Shown here: piece by piece, positions 22,126-33,299 of the stretch
Numbering within the stretch: the first letter of the stretch is position 1
Layout: every line of letters starts with the position of its first letter
NCBI GenBank assembly: GCA_015501595.1
Contig: JADNRX010000004.1
Span: 186,001 to 250,000, forward strand
Length of the DNA: 64,000 nucleotides
Origin: Hymenopellis radicata
Lineage: Eukaryota > Basidiomycota > Agaricomycetes > Agaricales > Physalacriaceae
Reading direction: 5' to 3'
The notes under the pieces: model-generated
The model's input: the letters and a program-made list of their open reading frames with translations, nothing else
The model's database searches: none
What the model was told of the DNA's origin: nothing
Translations under genes and position numbers: made by a program

Positions 22126-24479
22126 ATGTTCTCTATCCTGCTCCTCCTTGTTCCCGTCCTGGCTCAGTCGGTCATCGACTACGCTCCCTCCACCAACCAG
22201 CAGTGTCCGGACATTACAAATACCCATTTCGTCCGTCAATTTACCCCAGCCAACCAGACTTTGCATCCCAAAGAACAAGAGTACATTACCGCCCGCAATG
22301 CTTCTGTGATTTCTCAGGCGTGGTTCGACTGGCTCGGGGACGCCTCCTCCCTGGGATATGACCTTGACGCGTTCAAAGGCCTCTTTCCCACCATTGGTAT
22401 CGCTATACCCGGCGGAGGGTTACGTGCAGCACAATACGGCGCCGCTGCTCTACATGCGTTAGACGCAAGGAACGACACAGCCCGCAATTCCCACACAGGC
22501 GGCCTTTTACAGGTCGCCACCTACATCTCTGGTCTCTCCGGTATGTTCGGCGCTGTCCGTTTATTGTTCTTTCAGGACCCTCATCTCTTATTCAGGTGGA
22601 TCATGGGTGACTGGCTCACTCTTGTTCAACGACTGGCCCAACATACCAGATCTCGTCTTTGGTGATGGCAATGACCTCAGTGGCTGGTTGCTTGATTTAC
22701 CTTTCGCAACGCCTGACGGTAGCAACATCTTCTCCGAGGACAATCAATACTTTTTTGGCAGTTTGCTATGGAGCGTCATGGCTAAGGCCAAGGCCGGCAT
22801 GTAAGGTCTCTACGCAACGTGTTTTGCCGTGCTGATAGACGTGTTGCAGCGACACCAGTCTCACTGATCCTTGGGCTCGCATGATATCCTACCATTTTCT
22901 CAACCAGACAAGTCGCGGCAACTTTTTCTCGAATGATTCCGCTCATGGTGCTGGACAACTGTGGACTGATATTCCAAACATACCATCATTCCGAGCCCAT
23001 CAAGTGCCCTTCCCGCTCATTGTTGCTGATTCTCGCCCAGTGGGCTCCAACTTGACCACTGTCTTAGATCTTGACGCAGTTGTATACGAAGTAATAGCCA
23101 ATCATTCCGTTATTCGATGCTATTACTTACAGCACACTCAGATCACGCCTTTTGAACTCGCGTCATATGATCCAAACCTTTCCGCTGGTGTTAATCTCAC
23201 CTTTGCTGGGACACACTTCACGAATGGAAGACCTGAGAACGGTTCATCATGCGTTAGCGGATTTGATCAAGCTGGTTTCATTATGGGAAGCAGTGCGAGT
23301 CTGTTCAATCAGATCCTTGACTTTGGGCGTAACACCATCGCGGGATGGTCTGATGATGATTCAAAAGGGCTTCTCTATGTGCTCTCCAGACAGCTGCAGG
23401 AAGTGCGGACCCGCGCAGATGATGTTGCCAATTGGCCGAACCCTTTTAAAGGACTGAAGAACACCACCTTTGTCGATTCTGACGCAGACTGGCTCGAGCT
23501 CATCGACGGCGCATCAAACCTAGAAAATGTTCCTTACGGCCCCCACTTCGTGAAGGCGCGAAATGTAGATGTCATTGTGACTCTAGAGGCCAGCGCGGAC
23601 GATCCTAATCACTGGCCAAAGTGAGTTATCTTTCTTTCATGGTCTACAACACCCTAATTTCCTGCGTTTCAGTGGAACAGCTCAGCTAACTACGGCCCGA
23701 CGACTGTCGGATCAGCTGTTGGCTTCTCATCAGCAATTTCCTCCCATCCCTCAGTCATTTGATGACTTTGTCAACACGGGTGTCAATGCGCGTCCTACGT
23801 TCTTCGGCTGTGACCCCACTCAACGGCCTCCTGAGTATCCTATGGTAATATATCTACCACAAGCCCCTCCGTTCAATGGAGACGACCCAATAATCAAGTA
23901 AGCTCCGCCTTTAGGACATTACTGCAGCTAAACGTTCCTTTCAGCTCCGCCACCTTTCGTCTGACCTATACCCAAAAATACATGCAACTCTTCTTCGAGC
24001 AGGTGTTTTCTAATGCGATATCTGGTTTCGTACCGGGCACGAATGACGCCGACCCAGATTATGGTTTTTGCCTACAGTGCGCCGCTGTCGATCGCGCTCG
24101 TTACAAAGCCTCAACCATCATTGACCGATCTGATTTCTGCACCAAATGTTTTAAGCAATACTGCTACGACGAAACAAATCCACCAAGCAGAAGTGATCTT
24201 CCCAACAGAAAGCTCGTCTTCGTGGATCCCGACCCTCAGGGATTACTGTCTTTCTTGGGGCGGAACAAGTTCAGCTTGTTGGGGGGACTGCTCGGTTTAA
24301 TCGCATTAGTGGGATGTCTAATAGGTGGACTCATCTGGTGGAAGAAGAAGAAGCAGAGGGTGCAGTATCAACGTGTCAACGAACTACACGACGATATGAA
24401 TTCGCCGGGAAAGAAATACTCGGACTTTGTGAGGCACGAGTCAACTTACGAACTTCCAGAGTATCGGGGAAGTATGTAG
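22126..24479 (+). CDS. lysophospholipase (phospholipase B family), membrane-anchored
   Basis: Predicted secretory-pathway lysophospholipase (EC 3.1.1.5). The ATG at 22126 gives a signal peptide MFSILLLLVPVLAQ. The first catalytic box is GLFPTIGIAIPGGGLRAA. The nucleophile motif GxSGG is split by an intron: SGLSG, intron about 22541-22594, GSWVTGSLLF. Later landmarks are PFPLIVADSRPVG and GFDQAGFIMGSSASLFN. Several N-glycosylation sites occur. The C-terminus has a hydrophobic segment about 24260-24340 (LLGLIALVGCLIGGLIWW), then KKKK and a 40-residue tail. It is therefore a type I membrane protein, not a GPI-anchored form as in yeast Plb. An overlapping frame from ATG 22106 is ignored. The stop is at 24479. 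Confidence 0.88.
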
Positions 24480-24801
24480 AGGTACATGTTGGATGTGGGA
24501 GGACTGGACCCTTTTTTTGTTTCTGGCTGCATGCTCACTTTCATGACGGACTTCCATATGTCTTGTTGTATATCTACGTCACCTTGCATTTCTGTATGTA
24601 TACCGAACCAAATATTCACCAGCCCGTACACTTAGCAATGGCAATGCTTGTAGATGCTTGTGGCAATGGGTTGTATTGATAACGATCACGTGACGTGGTT
24701 GGATAAACTGAACTTCAACCCGGGGCCCACACGTGGCTTCCTTGTCTTCCTCCACCTCCGTTCCTCTCCATTTGCGATCGTCGTCGACAGTGCAGCTCAA
24801 C
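24480..24801. other. intergenic, Aurora kinase upstream region
   Basis: Tandem plus-strand gap holding the lysophospholipase 3' end and the Aurora promoter. The motif gatcacgtgacgtgg (CACGTG E-box plus a second GTGACG) lies at about 24682-24697, close before the start, and may be a regulatory site. No gene is seen. Confidence 0.4.
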
Positions 24802-26157
24802 ATGACCTCTGTTGCTTCTGTTACTCGTCAAATTGCCGCCCTCGAGATATCCAACAAGAAGACGACGTCGACGGCGACGACAGCGAAACCCACCTTACAT
24901 TCCAAGCATCCCAGTCAGACTAACGTTGCCAAACTCCTCACCAAGTTCTCCGCTCCCAACCCAAGCACCTCGACATCCAAGCCGAAAACGGCACCCTCCT
25001 CTGCCCTGCGCAACCAGACCAACACGACTCACGTTGAGAAATCCAAATCACAACAAATTGACATAGGAAGTTATGACGGAGGCCTTGAAATAGAGAATGA
25101 GAAGAGAGGCGAGGTCGTCTCTGGCGACGCAGCGAAGGAGTTAGCGCTTGACTCCAGTAGCGCTCGGTACGTGTAATGGAACAAATTTGTCATTTGACTC
25201 ATTTCTCCCCTTAGAACGTATCCCACTCGAGAGTGGACACTCCATTCCTTTGACATGGGCCGTCCGCTAGGCAAAGGAAAATTCGGCCGTGTATACATGG
25301 TCCGCACCAAGGTCGAGCCACACTATATCATCGCGCTCAAAACCCTCTACAAATCCGAAATCGTTCACAACCGCGTTGAGAAACAGACTCGGCGCGAGAT
25401 TGAAATCCAACAGAACCTCCGCCATCCAAACGTTCTTCGCCTTTATGGCTACTTCCATGACGAGAAGCGCATCTTTCTCATGCTCGAGTTTGCCGGCAAA
25501 GGCGAGCTGTATCGTCAGCTGAGCAAACTCGGACGTTTTGGCGAGAAACGGAGTGCGCGGTATATCGACCAAATGGCCGATGCCTTGATGTACCTGCATT
25601 CGAAGCATGTCATACATCGCGACATCAAGCCTGAGAATCTGCTTCTTGGCTTGAATGGAGAATTGAAGATCGCGGATTTCGGCTGGAGTGTTCATGCGCC
25701 AGGCAATCGGAGAAAAACGATGTGCGGAACTTTGGATTACCTTCCCCCGGAGATGGTGGAGGGGAAAGACCATACTGAGCGAGTTGACCATTGGGCGCTA
25801 GGCGTTTTGACCTACGAGTTCTTGAATGGTAGTCCGCCGTTTGAGGTTCAAGGGAGCGTGCACGGTAAGCAGTACCTCCATGCCAACATTTTCTCTACTA
25901 ACATCAATACTCATCAGAGACTTACCGCCGTATATCTCATGTCGACCTCCATTTCCCTCCCGGAATGTCCACAGACTCGAAAGATCTTGTTTTCCAGGTA
26001 TGCGATTTTCCCTGGTGACACCATAGTCTAACATGTGTGGTAGCTCCTACAACATGAACCCAAGAAGCGTTTGGCTCTCGCAGACGTTATGCGACACCCT
26101 TGGGTCGTTAAATATCGGCCACATGGCAGCACACGTCCTAGTATGCCGCTCTCATGA
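24802..26157 (+). CDS. Aurora (Ipl1/Ark1) serine/threonine kinase
   Basis: Mitotic kinase of the chromosomal passenger complex, controlling kinetochore-microtubule attachment and cytokinesis. The ATG at 24802 ([15 protein letters not shown]) follows an in-frame GTG that I reject. A disordered N-terminus leads into the kinase domain: [13 protein letters not shown] (P-loop), IALKTLYK (catalytic Lys), [15 protein letters not shown] (the Aurora form of DFG) and [12 protein letters not shown] with the activation-loop Thr. The C-lobe ends [20 protein letters not shown] and the stop is 26155-26157. Introns are about 25168-25214, 25865-25918 and 25998-26042. [16 protein letters not shown] has His where Leu is usual (VDLWALG). 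The kinase should be active as all key residues are present. Confidence 0.93.
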
Positions 26158-26377
26158 TTTCATGACAGTATCCTGCTTTCTTTGTATCATGTACATGTTG
26201 CAGTATGTCGTATGCCGTTATCTATGCTGTCGTCTTCACTTTCGAAACTGTGGCGCTATTGGACAGAATTTGTGACATTTGATACTGGCTGTAAGGACGT
26301 AAATGACCGACAGACAATAGAACGAGTTCAAAGTAGCATTACAAGTACATTGGAAGATTTACATAACTATTGGTCGT

Positions 26378-28104
26378 TTATTGAACTGCTTTGGCATTCT
26401 CCGTCAGAATTTTGTTCAGGCCTTCTCGTTTGAGGCAGTTATCGAATCTGAAGCTTTTCGCAATGTCGTCAATCTCAGCTGCGTCTTTCCCAATGAAATG
26501 GTCCGCCCATTCCTGAACAAGATACTCGGCCAAAAGAATGCTTCGCGCCAATCGTTTGACGCGATCGCCGACCTTCCACACTGGGAACGGGTAAAGGCCT
26601 TGGTACTTGGTAGGGACTTCCTCCAAGACGTGTGCCACCAGAGGTTCGTACACGCCCTTGACAGCAGAGTCATCGGCTCCCCACGCATCGATAGCGACGC
26701 GGTGTTTCTTGGCGAGGAAGGAACCAAACAGCTTCATGTAGGGTGTTTCCGGATCGATGTACACCATGCCTTGGAAGCCGATATCCTTGTACAACCAGAT
26801 AGACCAACTCAGGCGATCCTTGAAGAAAACATGAATTCCAGTAGATGAAACTCGACGATGTTAGACACACCTTGTTATAGATATCCAACTGATCCTTCAA
26901 GACCTTGTACCGGACTTCGTTGATCTCATCGGTCTTCTCGCCGTCGTACTGCTTGCGAGCATAAACGGGTCCCCATTCGCCATTCCAAACGCAAAGACCC
27001 CGTCGGTCCATCCATTCCCGTTTCTTCTCGTAGCTCCGGCGCAATCTCCTTAGTTGCTCAGTATTACCAGCATAAGCCTCTGGCGCCGCTGGGAAGCCGA
27101 AGAGCGAATAGTCGTGGATGGAGTACGCGGTGTTCTCCCAGTTCTTGTGCGCATCGCCAAAGTGACTGAAATCCGACGCAAAGGTGTTTCCGTCAAAGAA
27201 AATGGCATGGTCGGGATCAATAGCGCGAATGGCGTTATAAACGCGATCGTAAAACGCGACAACGCGAGTGTGCTTAGGGTCCGTGGGTTCGTTTACTGGA
27301 TTATACCCAGCGATCCACTTGTTGCCTTTATAGTGGGCCGCAAGCTCCTCCCAAAGCCAGATGGTGCGATCCTGGAAGTCCTTGTGATTCCAGACTGGAC
27401 GCGGATTAAGTTCCATGCAAGAATAGCAGTTGGGACAACGTACAATTCGCGAGGTGTGTACCATGATCGGAATGCCAATCAGTGTTCTGACCTCCAGGTA
27501 CGGCGTGGAGATCCAGGATAGTGTAGATGTTGTGCTGAGCGCAGAGGTCGATGACTCGATCAAGGTGCTTGAATCCTGAAGTCTTCAAGACGCGGGGATT
27601 CATGTCATCTACAAACTTTTGATCAGCGGCAACCGACGAAGGACTACAAAGCACGTACCTTCGAAGTGTCTGTAGTTGAACGCAATACGAATACAGTTAA
27701 GCCCGAGGCTGACGAAGAAAGCCGCGTCTTGTTCCGTGAAAAAGTATTCGAGGAACTGACGGTTTTCAGAATATGAAGCGATGGTAGCGTTGAATGCTCA
27801 CTTTGTCAAAAAAGAGATCGGCCTTTTCCTGACCAATCGTTTCCGTCAGAGCTTCACGAATCTGATATTCACAGCCGGGATATCCTGTTATCAGAGTGAA
27901 ATCATTGAACTGCGCATTGAAGTAGACTGATCAGTACCAGAGATGAAATTCTCCATGCTGAGAATGACGATGTTCAAGACATATAGAATTTATTGACGAC
28001 GAAGAGACCTACTTCATCCATCCTCCAAGACCCGCGCCTCGCAGGATAACCTCGTTATTATCTTCATCGACTATCTTCGTACCAGAGACCTTGAGAAGAG
28101 ACAT
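26378..28104 (-). CDS. glycoside hydrolase family 5 protein, cytosolic
   Basis: Predicted beta-glycosidase with a GH5 (beta/alpha)8 fold. The start ATG 28104 ([19 protein letters not shown]) leads straight to [11 protein letters not shown] with no signal peptide, so it probably acts inside the cell. GH5 landmarks: [29 protein letters not shown] (beta-strand 3), [12 protein letters not shown] with acid/base Glu, [10 protein letters not shown], and [11 protein letters not shown] with the nucleophile Glu. After DIYNK an intron joins to [18 protein letters not shown]-terminal extension of about 120 residues follows and the stop is at 26378. An intron of about 58 nt splits the DWHSDH and [12 protein letters not shown] parts. 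The substrate is not evident; fungal intracellular GH5 groups act on glucans or glucosylated lipids. Confidence 0.82.
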
Positions 28105-28746
28105 GACTGGCTGGGGGGAAGGATCTGCCCTCCATCGCGCATTGGGGACTCTTTTATTTGGACTTGGAAGGGCATGTGAACGGCAGATGATCAACCGATA
28201 ATTCTCCGAGCCAGAAGAGAAATTAGTGCGCCTACGGCAAGACGAGCCGGGCGCAGGAGCGAGGTGTCGGAAGCTGCTCTATAAAGCTAAGTAGAACGCA
28301 TCTGCCAAGGTCAGGCAGAACCGATTATAGGCAGCTCGAGCTCTATGTTGCGACCTAAGAACCTAAGAGGCACCAGTGGCTGCTATTAATGGCAGACGGA
28401 GAAACTTGGAGCAAGGGCCCTTTGCATGAAAGACGTATGGTTCGACTTGGAGCGGACGTCTCTTGAACTAAACTGGACATCTGTCACAATCGGCCCGATA
28501 TACCAGCGGATGTGCAACGCCCAGCTGAGAGCTCTGAGCTTCGTTGATTGAAATTCGACGACGACGCGAACAAAGCCTGGGCGAGCACTTTTTCCAGCCA
28601 TGGGCCATGACATTGGGGCAAGAAGAAACGATAAAGATGACGTCAGTCCAGAAGTTGGCGAGCGATATCGCCATCTGCAGCCTGGAGCACGCTAAGACAC
28701 CGTGGTTTGCAAGCCAGTTTGCAAGCCTCCTTTGCCAGAAACTCTG
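28105..28746. other. intergenic between divergent GH5 and GILT-like genes
   Basis: About 640 bases that should hold two promoters. A tataaagc motif sits near 28280 in the plus direction. Two overlapping minus-strand frames (28386-28674) are open but unrecognised and probably chance. Confidence 0.35.
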
Positions 28747-29592
28747 ATGAGGAACCAGCTAATTCTCCCAATCTCTCTGATTTTCAGTACTGCCGCCACA
28801 GTCCTCACGGGCGGTGAGCAGATCCCGCTCGCCAAACATGCTTTTGATCGCAAAGTACCGGTCCAACTTGGGGTAATGAGTCGATGCCCAGACGCGCTAG
28901 TGTGCGAGACGGTCTTTGATTCCGTCTTGGCCAAGGTCGCGGATAAAGTAGACTTGTCCCTCGTATTCCTTGCCAAGTCCGTCTTCAAGCATGATGGGGC
29001 GTATAGATTTGACTGACGTTTACGTGTAGACTGAACACATCGGATGTGGACTTTGGTGTAACATGCAAGCACGGTCCAGAGGAGTGTGCTGGGAACGTCC
29101 AGCAGCTCTGTGTCGCGGCCTACTCCTCGTTCAGCCAGTTCTGGCAATTTGTGCAATGCAATAATTATCATGGACGATGGGAGATAGGAAATCCGGACGT
29201 CGCGTTTAGTTGCGCGCATGCATCTGACATCGAATGGGATGGACCGTTGGCAGACTGTGCTGGTTACGACGCTTCAGGAAAGACTCCGGAAGGTATCTCC
29301 CTACTCAAGGAGAGCGCAAGACAAGCTGAATCGATGGGTATAATGTATGTACAAACTTGCTTCATCTTCCTGAACTTGACCTCCCTTCGATCGCCCTCAG
29401 AAACAGTTGTACGGTATTCATTAATGGAAAGGCCGTTTGTGTTCGCGATAGCACATGGCGTGACTGCGAGGCAAGTCTATTAACCTTCTCTTCATCCTCA
29501 GTATACTCATGGCGATTTAGGGTGGTCATACGGTCAATGATTTTGTCCGCCAGATTTCGGAAGAATATGATCACATCAACTTGAACACATAA
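28747..29592 (+). CDS. GILT-like (gamma-interferon-inducible lysosomal thiol reductase family) secreted protein
   Basis: Predicted secreted or vacuolar member of the GILT family. The start ATG 28747 opens MRNQLILPISLIFSTAATVL (signal peptide). The thioredoxin-like core has VPVQLGVMSRCPDALVCETV, then after an intron VDFGVTCKHGPEECAGNVQQ (the GILT signature, with CKHG for CQHG) and LCVAAYSSFSQFWQFVQC. C-terminal parts are CTVFINGKAVCVRDSTWRDC and GGHTVNDFVRQI, with the stop 29590-29592. The classic active-site CXXC is CPDA here, with the next Cys five residues on, so thiol reductase activity is doubtful. The last intron, 29471-29520, is GC-AG (gag|gcaagt). The substrate is unknown. Confidence 0.82.
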
Positions 29593-29877
29593 CGGACTTG
29601 TACTACTTACCATGTATATTCTTTGAGTCGCAATACATCAACGCTCTCGGATGCTGGTTTGAACGAGGATCAACATCACTTGCGTATACGATACCAATTA
29701 TGCGACGAGTAACAGTAAGGGGAATAGTAGATACTAGAAGGGTATAGTAAGATAGTGTGCGTGCATATGATGGATAGCTACCAACAGATGTGAGAAAAAG
29801 TAGTAGTCGTAGAATACAGTAGTTGTGTGTGTGCGTCGACAATCAAAGTAAGGCTCAGTAAAGCTCAGCTATAATGT
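29593..29877. other. short convergent intergenic gap
   Basis: The 3' ends of the GILT-like gene (plus) and the aspartic peptidase gene (minus) meet here. A run of TGTGTG lies near 29825. No gene is seen. Confidence 0.4.
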
Positions 29878-31830
29878 TCAAAGACCTGGCATGTTGTTGA
29901 TGCTCTCCGTAAAGCCCACTCGCCCCCCGTTTGAATAGTCGTAGGTCGTGTACCCTGCAACATAATTAACGTCAAGATTTAAGAAGTGTGACCTCGAATT
30001 ACATGACTTCAAAAGCAAAACTCCTGTACGAAACTGAGTTCGGGAAGTTAACGGGATCAGGCTCATTTCGCAGACATACCTACGATGGCCAGCTTTGGGG
30101 GACCCTCGTTTCCTGTTGAAATGATGCCGCCGACACACTTCCTGAAGACCGTTGAGCCTGCGCCACAATGCTTTTCCGATGGTATACGTACGAAGAATCT
30201 TCCGATACCCTACCTGCGTAACGTCGGGTAGTATCAGAATGCTCGTTGGCGTACTAAACGTGAACGCCACATACCCAAGTTGAAGTCCCGCATGTCTATT
30301 GAAAAATCGAAACCGCTGAAAGAAAGTGCCAGAGACAGTGTTGTATCGCAAGGGAAGGTGTATATGCCTGAAACGACGTAAGACTTGATATTGAACTAGC
30401 TGTGGATGCTCGAGTTATTACCCTGTCCAACGTCTTCCGCAGAGCGAGCCCCGGGGATCTGGGAAGCGAGGCCATATTGAGCATGACGACATAATGGCAT
30501 ACCAGGCGCTGTACCATTGCATAGAACGCGTTCGCTAGCTGCTCGGGAAAGTAAATCAGAGATGTACCCGTATCAATGGCCTGTGTAGTATATTAGTGGT
30601 AATGACCATGAGTCAGACAAAGGGCGTGCCGCGAAGATATCCTGAGCCGCAATAGATAAACGTCGGTTGTTCACAAGGAAGGAATCCATATACACCGTCC
30701 AGTAAGTCTAGACGTACTCATCGAAATGCTTTCTCGTAAGCCTAGAAAGCAGAACCAAACCTGTGATTGAACTGGAATCCACGTAGGCGCGCCCTTGGCC
30801 TTAGTTTCGTCAAAACATCCGAGACAGAGCTGAAGTCATAGAGGAGTCAAAAATGACACTCAAGGCCAAAAACATAGTGAATTACCTCTGAACCGTGCTC
30901 TCGCCTACGGGTCATATGGACGGAAAACATGTTGTGCGCGACTTTACGCTGCAGCATCAAGTTCTCGAAAAACGTGCTTCCTTTGCATTTCGATATAGAC
31001 CCGAAAGCCATACCAATGATGCCATCGTTTGGGAAGTAGTTAAAGTCAGGCGAAGCTCGATTCACAGCGCCAAAGGTCTGATTGCAAACACTCAGTCCAG
31101 CAAGTGAGACCATGTCCCTTGCGATTATGCCTTTGACGTTGCCAGACCCCTTGGAGTGGGTGAAAAAGACGCATATACGAGGTAAACGGGGTACGCACGT
31201 AGGCAATGGAGAACTTCTTGCCGTCAGTGCTGTATGTGGAGCTTTCCTCCGGTTTGAACTGCTTGTTGGCGCAACCCGCACAGTTACTGGGCAACCAGAG
31301 ATCTGCCGAACCGGTGTCAATGTCGACCGTTAACGTCTGAGCGGGGGTTCCGATTTCGATGGGGCCGTAGTAGAGGACGTCCATATTAGCAGCCACACAG
31401 TCCGTGAGTGGAGTGACCGGATACGGCTTGGGCATCATTCCATTGGCAGGCAGTACATCTGCCGATTCTGCGTCTGAATAAGGGAATAGGATTCTGGTAG
31501 CTGAAGCAGCGCCTTCAAAGGTTTCCAGGTCAAAAGGAGCTAGACCGATGCCCGCAAGAAAGTCGGGAGATTCAGCATATTTGGTTGCGATGATGTTGCG
31601 TTCATTTTCCTTGATTGACGATCAAACGTCGTAAAGAGCGGTGAAACGCAACGTACGACGTAGAAGGCATCGAAAATGTGGGATGTGGGGTCATCCGGTG
31701 TATCAACCGACCGACGCGACGCGATGCGCACTTTCTGACCGCGAAAATTGGAGTGCGGTATGGCTGGTGATGCTGGGTAAACAGGTAGAAGAGCAAACGC
31801 GATAGCAAGATGCAAAACAGAAAAAAACAT
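29878..31830 (-). CDS. pepsin-like aspartic peptidase (family A1), secreted
   Basis: Predicted secreted or vacuolar A1 protease. The ATG at 31830 gives a signal peptide MFFSVLHLAIAFALLPVYPA; the longer upstream frame starts only at TTG. The first catalytic motif is VDIDTGSADLWLPSNC (near 31325). The flap-side region has KFSIAYG-like sequence, then GSGNVKGIIARDMVSLAGL and DGIIGMAFG. The second motif AIDTGTSLIYFPEQLANAF lies near 30580. After short introns the frame gives YTFPCDTTLSLALSFSGFDF, CVGGIISTGNEGPPKLAIVG and YDYSNGGRVGFTESI, with the stop at 29878. Frame between GRVSEDSSY and KHCGAGSTVF (about 30190-30170) needs one added base or an unusually short intron. Around eight introns. Both Asp residues are present, so the enzyme should be active. 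Confidence 0.82.
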
Positions 31831-32077
31831 GAACAGCGAGCAAAGCGATAACAAGACGACGAAGGTAGGATGAGATTGTGAGCGCTCCGGGCAAGAGACG
31901 TTAAACAATGATCGATCGATTACCGCGCATAGTACAAACAGTCATTCGCATTCCTTCCATTTCACCGTACAACAAGGTCGTTAGATAAGTTAACCAAACA
32001 CTTCTGTCAAGGACCAAATTCAGCCTTAGTGTGTAGTTTATGCAAGTAAGGCGTTCAACTTACCTGTCCCTTAGTTC

Positions 32078-32788
32078 CTACTTCACGGTAGGCTCCATTT
32101 CAATGTATGTCGCGGTACGTGGCGTTTGCGGACCATCGCTGATCCCTCCATATTGTGCCATGGAGGGGTCTTCAAAGGGGTTTGAGGAAGTGCGCCTATG
32201 CTTCTCGCGGATGAAGACCGGAGGTGCAGCACTGGTCGGCGATGCGACAGTCGCGATGACTGGACTCAGCGGCCTCTTGGTGTCTAGAGCTTGTCCAACA
32301 AATACCTGGCCGCCTGCACCTTTACCGTCTAAATTCTGCCATCTGCCTGCACCGCCTCTGTTTCGCCAATGCCTCGGAGACCGTTTGTTACGGAAGCGCA
32401 TATACAAGATCACGGCAATGGCTGCGAGAACCACGGCTCCCACTACCCCGCCTGCTATAGCACCATCTCGTTTACCAGAAGACGCAGCATCTGCGTCTTC
32501 GTTGGCAGAGGCGGAGTCCACGATGCCAGTGGGGTACAGAGTGATCGTAGCTTCACGAACTTCTGTAATGGAGCCAGATACGATAACGGTGACTGGATAC
32601 ACAGATTCATACGGCGCAGTGTGGATGGTTGTGACGGTATACTCCGTGAAGGTGCTAGTGACAGTGGTGATGGGATCGAGGTCGGGAGTTGACCATCCGA
32701 CAACAGAAACATCGTCATCCTGGCGGTGCTGAAGCATAGGACTGGCAGCAGCCAAGGCAGCGAGGAGGAGAGGCAACAGGGAGTACAT
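32078..32788 (-). CDS. single-pass membrane protein, Mid2-like
   Basis: Unspliced frame of 236 codons from ATG 32788. MYSLLPLLLAALAAASP is a signal peptide. The ectodomain is Thr/Val-rich (TVTSTFTEYTVTTIHTA), then a Ser/Ala stretch. A transmembrane segment (GAIAGGVVGAVVLAAIAVIL) is followed by YMRFRNKR and a Ser/Pro-rich cytosolic tail ending in EMEPTVK. The layout matches fungal Mid2/Wsc-type cell-wall sensors or the general class of extracellular-glycosylated single-pass proteins. I do not recognise a specific orthologue. It sits 247 bases upstream of the aspartic peptidase start, on the same strand. Confidence 0.65.
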   Translation of the reverse strand: MYSLLPLLLAALAAASPMLQHRQDDDVSVVGWSTPDLDPITTVTSTFTEYTVTTIHTAPYESVYPVTVIVSGSITEVREATITLYPTGIVDSASANEDADAASSGKRDGAIAGGVVGAVVLAAIAVILYMRFRNKRSPRHWRNRGGAGRWQNLDGKGAGGQVFVGQALDTKRPLSPVIATVASPTSAAPPVFIREKHRRTSSNPFEDPSMAQYGGISDGPQTPRTATYIEMEPTVK

Positions 32789-33299
32789 GGCGTCTCAGTC
32801 TCAGCTTGTCTCAATGTTCTGGGAAGAGCCAAAGAGATAGGTCCTCTCGATGGAACCGGGCGAGATAAGGGTGTCCATGGAAATGGGTCACACTTGTCAA
32901 GGCCGAGGTGCAATTGATTCCGCCGTCCAGGGCCCCATGGGGTGGTGGGAAGGCGGCAAAGGGTGAAGTAAGGATCAGCATCGTTTCAGTCAGTCAGTCT
33001 GAGTCGCAGGCCATCCTCGTCCAGCGTTTGTAGCTGATCGGCCACTCGGACAGCGTATTTTCTGTTAGGCCAGATTGATTGCCCGACCTCACTTCAACGT
33101 GCTGTTGGCAGGCTGTTGGAATGTTCTTGGAAATCTTACCAAAAGGTAATGACGTCAGACGGTGATTACCCAGTTTGGCCCGCTTCTCGTTTCTTCCAGC
33201 ATTCGACTCTCGAGTCTTCGGGAATCCTCTGGTGACGTGCAAAGAACGTACATAACAACTTGACTTGCATCTTGACGATCTTATCGACCACGACTCGCC
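32789..33299. other. intergenic between divergent genes
   Basis: About 510 bases between the Mid2-like and BAG gene starts. Minus-strand open frames at 32994-33485 are shadows. Promoters for both flanking genes are expected. Nothing else is seen. Confidence 0.4.
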
